Shown one piece after another: positions 1 through 5,294 of a DNA stretch of 6,865 bases (the first letter of the stretch is position 1; every line of letters starts with the position of its first letter). The stretch is taken from assembly GCA_003643975.1 (NCBI GenBank), contig QNAR01000093.1:1-6865 (forward strand). The letters are read 5' to 3'. A program made the translations under genes and the position numbers. Source of the stretch: Thermotogae bacterium (GTDB taxonomy: Bacteria > Thermotogota > Thermotogae > Petrotogales > Kosmotogaceae). Under the pieces are notes generated by a model. That model did not search any database. It was not told the DNA's origin and saw nothing but the letters and a program-made list of their open reading frames with translations.

Positions 1-192
1 ATCACTCATAATTCATAACTCATAACTCGCTTTTTGACCTCGTTTCTCGGCTCTCGGTCTCTCGGCTCTCGGTTTCTCGATCTTTTACTCGATACTCATC
101 ACTCATAATTCATAACTCATAACTCGCTTTTTGACCTCGTTTCTCGGCTCTCGGTTTCTCGTTTCTCGGTCTCTCGGATCTCGGATTCTCGG
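1..192. repeat. Pyrimidine-rich heptad-like tandem repeat block
   Basis: Bases 1-58 recur without mismatch at 98-155, a 97-bp period; the first copy touches the window edge, so the array may extend further left. Each copy has two parts. The first is a run of 7-bp units related to ACTCATA (at 4, 11, 18 and 25; in the second copy the ACTC/ATTC register runs at 87, 94, 101, 108, 115 and 122). The second is a cluster of CTCGG motifs (starts at 46, 53, 61, 68, and at 143, 150, 165, 173, 180, 188, with a CTCGT at 158) spaced alternately 7 and 8 bp. The + strand is almost purely C/T-rich with interspersed A/G, giving strong strand asymmetry. All three + frames meet stops within the first 27 bases, so it is not coding. 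It lacks unique spacers and so is not CRISPR. Function is unknown. Confidence 0.9.
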
Positions 193-334
193 TTCTTTAA
201 GTTAGAAGTGCACCAGACCCTAGACTCGCTCCTTTTTGTTCTTGTATTGTTCAAAAATGTGTTTGCTTAATGAAATAACCTTGTAGTAATATTTGCACGC
301 TGAAGCATAGCCGTGTCATCTGGAGGCCAATGAA
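193..334 (+). other. Intergenic region and probable 5' leader of the DUF177 operon
   Basis: This unique-sequence stretch lies between the repeat block and the first gene. I see no open frame of note, no tRNA-like fold and no strong hairpin followed by a T tract. It ends in the GGAGG ribosome binding site of the first gene at 322-326. Because six same-strand genes follow with short gaps, the operon promoter should lie here or within or upstream of the repeat block. Confidence 0.5.
263..292 (+). promoter_or_regulatory. Weak candidate sigma-70-type promoter
   Basis: TTGCTT at 263-268 and TAATAT at 287-292 are separated by 18 bases, in the unique DNA 43 bases upstream of the first start codon. 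They match the consensus boxes at three of six and four of six positions, and the -10 box has no TG extension. The position is right for the operon promoter, but the match is weak and other pairs can be drawn in this AT-rich DNA. Confidence 0.25.
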
Positions 335-886
335 ATGATGAAAAGAATTGTTAGAGAGCTTCTCGTAGATGTAAATTCCTTTGAAGATAGCAAAAAAATC
401 GAATTAGTTATTGACAATCCCTTTGAGGAAATTCGCTGCGACAAGCCCATTTCTGTTCAGCTGTTTCTGTATAAAGAGAAGGATTCCATTACTGTCTCAG
501 GAAAAGTGAGCACCACAGTGATTGAGCCTTGTTCACGATGTTTGAAGCCAGTTAAGCTACAAATTGAGGGTAATGTTGAAGCTCTGTACGTAAACCAAAG
601 CAAATTACTTTCTAAAAGCAGAAGTGGTCCTGTTGGTGAGCTCGATAATACCTTTCTCCTATCAGAAGATATATTGGACTTGTCAGATAGGGTAATAGAG
701 GCTATAATTGTTGAGATCCCATTGAAGGTCCTTTGTTCCAAAGACTGCAAAGGACTGTGTTCGGTATGTGGGGCAGACCTAAACGAAAATCCAAATCATC
801 ATTGTGAAACACCAAAGGAGCCACAGGATAAGTGGCATTCTTTGTTGTATAATCTAAAAGAGAATATAATCAAGAAAGATCAATGA
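335..886 (+). CDS. DUF177 (YceD-like) family protein, Cys-rich
   Basis: 183-residue protein of the DUF177/YceD family. The family is encoded next to rpmF in very many bacteria and has been linked to 23S rRNA accumulation or large-subunit biogenesis; its biochemical role is not settled. Visible hallmarks are the PCSRCL motif (Cys66, Cys69) and a C-terminal Cys cluster (Cys134, Cys138, Cys142, Cys145 and Cys157, in the CKGLCSVCGADLN context), followed by a W-H-S-L near the end that matches the family's usual W-x-x-L tail. The cysteines could bind a metal. The ATG at 335 is chosen because GGAGG at 322-326 sits 8 bases upstream; a second ATG follows directly at 338 and cannot be excluded. An out-of-frame ATG at 330 meets a stop after two codons. 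The rpmF neighbour 19 bases downstream supports the assignment strongly. Confidence 0.9.
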   Translation: MMKRIVRELLVDVNSFEDSKKIELVIDNPFEEIRCDKPISVQLFLYKEKDSITVSGKVSTTVIEPCSRCLKPVKLQIEGNVEALYVNQSKLLSKSRSGPVGELDNTFLLSEDILDLSDRVIEAIIVEIPLKVLCSKDCKGLCSVCGADLNENPNHHCETPKEPQDKWHSLLYNLKENIIKKDQ

Positions 887-905
887 TTGCTTAGGAGGGA
901 TAATC

Positions 906-1088
906 ATGGCAGAGCCCAAGCAAAAGAGTTCAAGAAGCAGATCACATCACAGGAGAGCCAAGAACTACCGCCCGATAAGGGTTACCGTATCTGTATGCCC
1001 AAATTGTGGTGAACCCAAAGAACCCCACAGAGTCTGTTTGCACTGTGGATATTACGGAGGAAAACAGATTCTGGAAATCGGTGAATAA
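906..1088 (+). CDS. rpmF: 50S ribosomal protein L32 (bL32), zinc-ribbon type
   Basis: 60-residue bL32, the usual length. It is a structural protein of the large ribosomal subunit. The N-terminal third is basic and Ser/Arg/His-rich (SRSRSHHRRAKN), typical of the rRNA-threading extension. It is followed by the C-x2-C...C-x2-C zinc ribbon (Cys31, Cys34, Cys44, Cys47), so this is the zinc-binding form rather than the Cys-less paralogue. The ATG start has a near-perfect AGGAGG at 893-898 with 7 bases of spacing. It lies between DUF177 and plsX, the classic DUF177-rpmF-plsX arrangement, and its last codons carry the ribosome binding site of plsX. Confidence 0.97.
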   Translation: MAEPKQKSSRSRSHHRRAKNYRPIRVTVSVCPNCGEPKEPHRVCLHCGYYGGKQILEIGE

Positions 1089-1090
1089 CA

Positions 1091-2095
1091 ATGTCGGGAG
1101 TTAAAATTGCTCTTGATGTTTTTGGAGGAGATCTGGCGCCTAATGTCAACATCGACGGCGCCATTTCAATTTTGAAAGAAGGAAAATTCGACCTGGAGCT
1201 GTACCTTGTAGGAAAGGAAAGAGTTATTGAAAAACTGCTCCATGAAAGGGGATTCAGCCACGAAAAGCTACATGTTATTGATGCCCCTGATGTTTTTGGC
1301 ATGGCAGAAAAACCCTCTGCTGTCTTGAGAAAAAAGGATACTTCACTATATCGTACAGCTCAGCTTGTAAAAGAAGGAAAAGTGGATGCCATGGTATCTG
1401 CCGGTAATACTGGTGCAGTACTGGCAGTTGCCCTTTTTGTCGTCGGTAGGATAAAAGGCATTGAACGCGGCGCCATTGCCACTCCCATCCCCAGCAAAAA
1501 AGGGTTCACAGTTTTGCTGGATTGTGGAGCCAATGCAGAAGTAAGGCCTGAACATCTGAGGGATTTTGGCAAAATGGGTTACCATTATGCACGGCTTTTA
1601 GGGAAAACCTTGCCAAAAGTTGGACTTTTGAACGTAGGCGAAGAAGAAGAGAAAGGCACAAAAGAAACAAAAGCCGCTTATGAACTATTGACAGAGGCTC
1701 TTGGAGAAGATTTCTATGGAAATGTGGAAGGGCGCGACATACTATACGGTGATGTGGATGTAGTGGTAACAGATGGGTTCAAGGGGAACGTTGCCATGAA
1801 AGCCATAGAAGGCGCAGCTAAGTTCATAAGCGACGTTCTCAAATCCCAAATCAAAGCCTCTGGATTAGCTGGAATTCTTGGTGGCCTTTTGTTGAAAAAT
1901 GCTTTCTCAAGGCTCAAGAAAACCCTTGACCCAAGTGAATATGGGGGAGCCTTTGTGCTTGGTGTGAAAGGCATAGTAACAAAGGCACATGGCAATTCAA
2001 ACGCGCTTGCCATTGAGAACGCCATAAAGGTCGCATACGAGGGTGTCAAAGGAAGATTGGTAGATAAGCTTCAAGAAGAATTTTGGGGGGATTAA
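1091..2095 (+). CDS. plsX: Phosphate acyltransferase PlsX (acyl-ACP:phosphate)
   Basis: 334-residue PlsX, full length for the family. It converts acyl-ACP and phosphate to acyl-phosphate, which PlsY then transfers to glycerol-3-phosphate in the first step of phospholipid synthesis; it is a peripheral membrane enzyme. Recognisable blocks are IALDVFGGDLAP (6-17), the GMAEKPSAVLRKKDTSL region (70-86), SAGNTGA (103-109), LLDCGAN (142-148), LNVGEEEEKG (180-189), VTDGFKGNV (226-234), EYGGAFVLGVKG (283-294) and AHGNS (299-303). The first block has VF where many homologues have AM (LDAMGGD). The start is ATG two bases after the rpmF stop, with GGTGA at 1080-1084 inside the rpmF end, which suggests translational coupling. 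No membrane segment is evident. Confidence 0.96.
   Translation: MSGVKIALDVFGGDLAPNVNIDGAISILKEGKFDLELYLVGKERVIEKLLHERGFSHEKLHVIDAPDVFGMAEKPSAVLRKKDTSLYRTAQLVKEGKVDAMVSAGNTGAVLAVALFVVGRIKGIERGAIATPIPSKKGFTVLLDCGANAEVRPEHLRDFGKMGYHYARLLGKTLPKVGLLNVGEEEEKGTKETKAAYELLTEALGEDFYGNVEGRDILYGDVDVVVTDGFKGNVAMKAIEGAAKFISDVLKSQIKASGLAGILGGLLLKNAFSRLKKTLDPSEYGGAFVLGVKGIVTKAHGNSNALAIENAIKVAYEGVKGRLVDKLQEEFWGD
2085..2090 (+). promoter_or_regulatory. glmS ribosome binding site (G6) inside the end of plsX
   Basis: Six G residues lie 7 bases before the ATG at 2098 and can pair with the anti-Shine-Dalgarno CCUCC using one G-U pair. They overlap the last plsX codons. This site supports the ATG at 2098 over the in-frame TTG at 2083, which has no such site. 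Confidence 0.6.
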
Positions 2096-2097
2096 TA

Positions 2098-3921
2098 ATG
2101 TGTGGCATTGTCGGCATGGTTGGCGAGGGAGTGAAAATAGGGAATCTCATAGAGGGACTCGAAAAGCTTGAGTACAGGGGTTATGATTCTGCTGGAATCG
2201 CCTTTCCTGAGGGGCAAAGGGTAAATGTGCACAAAACTGTTGGAAAGATAGCTTCCCTCAAAGACGAACTTGCACCTCTTATGGAATCCACCATAAAAGC
2301 TGGCATTGCTCATACCCGCTGGGCAACTCACGGAGCACCCACAGATGCCAATGCCCATCCTCATACAGACTGCACGGGAAAAATCGCCGTTGTGCACAAC
2401 GGTATCATAGAAAACCACGCCGAGCTCAGAAGAAAGCTCATAAATGTGGGGCACAAATTTCATTCAGAAACCGATACAGAAGTCATTGCGCATCTCGTTG
2501 AAGAGCACTATGAGGGAGACCTGCTTTCAGCGGTAAAGCATGCACTTGTAGATCTTGAGGGGGCTTACGCCATAGCGGTTGTCCATGCTGACAAGCCTGA
2601 GACGATAGTCGCTGCCAGAAAGGGAAGCCCGCTTGTTGTAGGCGTGACAGAAAATGAAGCATTTCTCGCATCTGATGTTACGCCACTGCTTAAATACCTT
2701 AGGGATGTGTATTTCATTGAAGATGGGGACGTGGTTTTATTGGCACCAGGAAAGCTGGATATCTCAAGAGTAGATGGAAGTAAAATAAAAAGACCCGTTA
2801 CCCATATAGACTGGAGTGAAAAAGCTGCCGAAAAGGGAGGCTTCCCCCACTTCATGTTGAAGGAAATCTTTGAAGAGCCAGAAGTGCTTAGAAATGCCCT
2901 TGCAGGGCGTATTAAGCATGGAAGAGTCTATCTTCCTGGAATGGAAAGCATCCACTCAAAAATCGAATCTGCGAGAAATGTTCAAATTGTGGCCTGCGGT
3001 ACGAGTTACCATGCCGGGCTTGTGCTAAAGCGATTTTTGGAGGATTACGCAGCTATTAGTGTAGAGATTGATGTTGCCTCAGAATTTCGATACAGGAATA
3101 TACATATCGACAATTCCACGATTGTCATTGCCATATCCCAATCCGGTGAAACTGCGGATACACTTGAAGGCATAAGAAAGGTGAAAGCGAGGGGCGGAAC
3201 GGTTATCGCTGTAACGAATGTGGTCGGCTCAACGCTCTCAAGGGAAAGTGATGTGGTGGTATACCTCAATGCTGGACCGGAGATTGGTGTAGCAGCCACA
3301 AAAACCTATGTATCACAACTCGCGGTGTTGTTTATCATCGGGGCATATTTCAGTCAACTCAGACAAGATAATGAACGAATAATGCGGATAATAAACGAAC
3401 TGGAGGGAATGCCCACTGTCTTTGAAAGCACCTTGTCCACAATCAGCGAGTCTATAACTCAACTTGCGAGGGAATATTACCAGTACCGCCATTTTATGTA
3501 TATAGGCAGGGGCTATGGATATCCCACAGCCATGGAAGGCGCACTTAAACTCAAAGAAATCAGCTATATACATGCAAGCGCTTATCAGGCTGGAGAATTA
3601 AAACATGGACCTATTGCCCTTTTAGATAGAGAATTTCCCGTTTTTGCCATAGTTCCTGACGATAATCTTAAAGCCAAAGTACTATCAAACGTTATGGAAA
3701 CCAGAGCAAGAAATGCGAGAGTCGTTGCCATATGTACCGAAGGAGACCAGGAAATGGGCAGGGTTGTCAACAGCAGGATAGAAGTTCCCCGTGTATCAGA
3801 GCCACTCTATCCCCTGGTTATGTCTCCCTATTTGCAGCTCTTTGCGTATCATGTTGCAGTGCTTAGAGGCAATGACCCGGATAAGCCCAGAAACCTTGCG
3901 AAAAGTGTAACCGTCGAATAG
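2098..3921 (+). CDS. glmS: Glutamine-fructose-6-phosphate aminotransferase GlmS
   Basis: 607-residue GlmS that makes glucosamine-6-phosphate from fructose-6-phosphate and glutamine, the entry step to UDP-GlcNAc and peptidoglycan. The N-terminal class II glutaminase domain begins MCGIVG, with Cys2 as the nucleophile once Met is removed, and has HTRWATHG (72-79), HNGIIEN (100-106) and SETDTE (123-128). A linker with FPHFMLKEIFEEP follows. The two SIS isomerase domains carry ACGTSYH (299-305), SQSGETADT (347-355), EIGVAATKTY (395-404), GRGYGYP (470-476), EGALKLKEISY (480-490) and the C-terminal LAKSVTVE with the conserved Lys602. The start must be ATG 2098, because any N-terminal extension (in-frame TTG at 2083) would bury the catalytic Cys. 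The gene starts two bases after the plsX stop, so there is no room for a glmS ribozyme leader and expression is probably coupled to plsX. Confidence 0.97.
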   Translation: MCGIVGMVGEGVKIGNLIEGLEKLEYRGYDSAGIAFPEGQRVNVHKTVGKIASLKDELAPLMESTIKAGIAHTRWATHGAPTDANAHPHTDCTGKIAVVHNGIIENHAELRRKLINVGHKFHSETDTEVIAHLVEEHYEGDLLSAVKHALVDLEGAYAIAVVHADKPETIVAARKGSPLVVGVTENEAFLASDVTPLLKYLRDVYFIEDGDVVLLAPGKLDISRVDGSKIKRPVTHIDWSEKAAEKGGFPHFMLKEIFEEPEVLRNALAGRIKHGRVYLPGMESIHSKIESARNVQIVACGTSYHAGLVLKRFLEDYAAISVEIDVASEFRYRNIHIDNSTIVIAISQSGETADTLEGIRKVKARGGTVIAVTNVVGSTLSRESDVVVYLNAGPEIGVAATKTYVSQLAVLFIIGAYFSQLRQDNERIMRIINELEGMPTVFESTLSTISESITQLAREYYQYRHFMYIGRGYGYPTAMEGALKLKEISYIHASAYQAGELKHGPIALLDREFPVFAIVPDDNLKAKVLSNVMETRARNARVVAICTEGDQEMGRVVNSRIEVPRVSEPLYPLVMSPYLQLFAYHVAVLRGNDPDKPRNLAKSVTVE

Positions 3922-3939
3922 CTGAACAGTTTAGCATTC

Positions 3940-3947
3940 AGGAGGTG
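3940..3947 (+). promoter_or_regulatory. rsfS ribosome binding site AGGAGGTG
   Basis: A perfect Shine-Dalgarno match 5 bases before a TTG codon at 3953. It decides the start of rsfS, since no ATG lies near the N-terminus of this reading frame. Confidence 0.85.
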
Positions 3948-3952
3948 TAAAT

Positions 3953-4303
3953 TTGGAGAATTCTATAAAGGAAATTGCTCGGGTATTGGATAATAAAGAT
4001 GCTAAAGATATAGTGATACTGGATGTTGCCGAAGTATCGAATCTCACAAGTTATTTCATAATAGCCACTGCTAATTCCGAACCCCACATGGAAGCCCTGA
4101 GAGACGCTGTGTTGGAGTTCTTAGAAAAAAATAATCTTCCTGTAATTTATTATGATAAAGGTAGAGGTTATGATTGGATGGTTGTTGACGGAGGCCATTT
4201 TATCGTTCATCTGTTCAGCGAAAAGGGAAGGGATTTTTATTCGCTGGAAGGCCTCTGGCTAAATGCAAAACGTTATTCGACAGAGGAGCTCCTCAAAGGG
4301 TAG
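3953..4303 (+). CDS. rsfS: Ribosomal silencing factor RsfS (YbeB/Iojap family)
   Basis: 116-residue RsfS, typical size. The family binds uL14 on the 50S subunit and blocks subunit joining, lowering translation when nutrients run out. Diagnostic stretches are DVAEVSNLTSYFIIATANSE (24-43), with H45 and the following MEALRD resembling the family's S-x-x-H-x-x-A-I pattern, and the C-terminal GYDWMVVDGGHFIVHLF (72-88) followed by RDFYSLEGLW (93-102). The start is TTG with a perfect ribosome binding site. It is 31 bases downstream of glmS and probably on the same transcript. In many bacteria rsfS sits beside nadD or obg; here it lies instead between glmS and rpsB. Known family function plus clear motif matches make this a firm call. 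Confidence 0.94.
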   Translation: MENSIKEIARVLDNKDAKDIVILDVAEVSNLTSYFIIATANSEPHMEALRDAVLEFLEKNNLPVIYYDKGRGYDWMVVDGGHFIVHLFSEKGRDFYSLEGLWLNAKRYSTEELLKG

Positions 4304-4316
4304 CCCTCAAAACACA

Positions 4317-4371
4317 CGGGAGTTTTCAAGCCGATCACGGTGTCCTTTAGAGGGTCGATCGGCAGTTCCCG
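4317..4371 (+). promoter_or_regulatory. Candidate structured RNA leader upstream of rpsB
   Basis: A composite hairpin can be drawn in the rsfS-rpsB gap. The base stem pairs CGGGAGTT (4317-4324) with AGTTCCCG (4364-4371), 8 pairs of which two are G-U. A 5-base bulge TTCAA (4325-4329) follows on the 5' side. The upper stem is a perfect 7-bp GCCGATC (4330-4336) with GATCGGC (4357-4363). A weak inner hairpin pairs GTCCT (4342-4346) with AGGGT (4351-4355) around TTAG. No T tract follows, so it is not an intrinsic terminator. The base stem touches a GGAGG (4371-4375), and the true rpsB site lies 18 bases further on. Autoregulation of rpsB by S2 is known in other bacteria, but I cannot assign this element to a known leader class. 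Confidence 0.5.
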
Positions 4372-4389
4372 GAGGAAAAAACCAAAACT

Positions 4390-4396
4390 GGAGGTG
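4390..4396 (+). promoter_or_regulatory. rpsB ribosome binding site GGAGGTG
   Basis: Strong Shine-Dalgarno sequence with 6 bases of spacing to the GTG at 4403. It rules out the upstream in-frame GTG at 4340, which lies inside the hairpin and has no comparable site. Confidence 0.85.
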
Positions 4397-4402
4397 TATT
4401 TT

Positions 4403-5230
4403 GTGTCAGTAGTTAGCATGAAACAGTTACTGGAAGCAGGCGTGCATTTTGGTCACAGAACCAGAAGATGGGATCCAAGAATGAAACCCTACATCTATGG
4501 GGAAAGAAAAGGCATCTTCATTATCGATCTTCAGAAAACGTTGAAGATGATTGAAGAGGTATACGACTACGTGAGAATGAGAGCTTCGGAGGGAGCGGAA
4601 TTCCTCTTTGTAGGCACAAAGCGGCAAGCCCAGCAAATCGTGGCAGATGAGGCAAAACGTTGTGGAGTATACTATGTGAACAATCGCTGGCTTGGTGGTT
4701 TACTTACAAACTTTGTGACGATAAAAAAGCGAATTGAAGTGCTGAAACAGTACGAAGAAATGGAACTTACAGGTGAACTCGATAAATTGCCCAAGAAAGA
4801 GCAGAGTGTTATCAGAAAGAAGCTTGACAAGCTCAGAAAGAACCTCAATGGCGTTAAAGACATGACCCGCATCCCGGATGTCATCTATGTGGTTGACCCC
4901 AAAAAAGAAGAAATCGCTGTCAAAGAAGCCAACAAGCTGGGAATTACCGTTATCGGTATAGCCGATACCAATGCCAATCCAGATGTCCTCGATTATTTGG
5001 TTCCCGGAAATGATGATGCCATAAGGGCCATAAAACTCATCACCCAGACCATAGCCAACGCTATACTCGAAGGCAGGGAAGGCATGAATGTTGCTGATGA
5101 AGAAGAAACGATACCTGTAAGTGCGACTGAAGAAGGAAGCTCTGAAGAACCCAAGCCCGTTGAAGAAACACCTGTTGTCGAAGAAGAAGTTCCTGCCGAA
5201 GTGAAAAAAGATCCTGAAGAAGAACTTTAA
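4403..5230 (+). CDS. rpsB: 30S ribosomal protein S2 (uS2) with acidic C-terminal tail
   Basis: 275-residue uS2, a late-assembling small-subunit protein near the platform and mRNA exit. From the GTG start it reads MSVVSMKQLLEAGVHFGHRT, which matches the family start closely. Further blocks are RWDPRMKPYIYGERKGIFI (22-40), EFLFVGTKRQAQ (66-77), NNRWLGGLLTNF (93-104), DTNANPD (188-194) and VPGNDDAIRAI (200-210). The coiled-coil insert is charged (about 110-150). After about residue 230 comes a low-complexity tail of roughly 44 residues with about 18 Asp/Glu and three Lys, so the protein is longer than E. coli S2 (about 241). The 21 extra residues obtained by starting at GTG 4340 (SFRGSIGSS...) do not resemble S2. 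The usual partner tsf does not follow; a terminator does. Confidence 0.96.
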   Translation: MSVVSMKQLLEAGVHFGHRTRRWDPRMKPYIYGERKGIFIIDLQKTLKMIEEVYDYVRMRASEGAEFLFVGTKRQAQQIVADEAKRCGVYYVNNRWLGGLLTNFVTIKKRIEVLKQYEEMELTGELDKLPKKEQSVIRKKLDKLRKNLNGVKDMTRIPDVIYVVDPKKEEIAVKEANKLGITVIGIADTNANPDVLDYLVPGNDDAIRAIKLITQTIANAILEGREGMNVADEEETIPVSATEEGSSEEPKPVEETPVVEEEVPAEVKKDPEEEL

Positions 5231-5250
5231 TTGTTTTCAAATAAAAGCTG

Positions 5251-5277
5251 AGCGACGGCTTGAGCCGTCGCTTTTTT
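5251..5277 (+). terminator. Intrinsic terminator after rpsB
   Basis: A 9-bp perfect GC-rich stem pairs AGCGACGGC (5251-5259) with GCCGTCGCT (5264-5272), has a TTGA loop, and runs into six T residues (5272-5277). It should end the DUF177-to-rpsB transcript. It stands only 17 bases before the miaB start codon, so it also sits in the miaB leader. Confidence 0.93.
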
Positions 5278-5283
5278 GAAGAA

Positions 5284-5289
5284 AGGTGA
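5284..5289 (+). promoter_or_regulatory. miaB ribosome binding site AGGTGA
   Basis: Shine-Dalgarno match beginning 7 bases after the terminator T tract and 5 bases before the TTG at 5295. The in-frame GTG at 5286 lies within this site and so is unlikely to be the start. Confidence 0.75.
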
Positions 5290-5294
5290 TAAAT

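Noticed and set aside
1..192. CRISPR array
   Set aside because: The repeated part is 58 bp made of simple subrepeats, and the intervening DNA is of the same repeat type rather than unique spacers. No cas gene is present.
2081..2100. A -1 slip on the G6 run would fuse PlsX to GlmS, as the glmS frame stays open through 2083-2098
   Set aside because: A fusion would bury the GlmS N-terminal Cys nucleophile and inactivate the glutaminase. The G run is explained as the glmS ribosome binding site, and the ATG sits at proper spacing.
2050..2100. glmS ribozyme/riboswitch
   Set aside because: glmS begins two bases after plsX, leaving no untranslated leader in which such an element could sit.
4317..4371. 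Intrinsic terminator between rsfS and rpsB
   Set aside because: The stem is followed by GGAGG and an A-rich stretch, with no T tract on the + strand.
4340..4402. 21-residue N-terminal extension of S2 from GTG 4340
   Set aside because: It has no good ribosome binding site, overlaps the hairpin and does not resemble S2; GTG 4403 has GGAGGTG at ideal spacing and gives the family's expected N-terminus.
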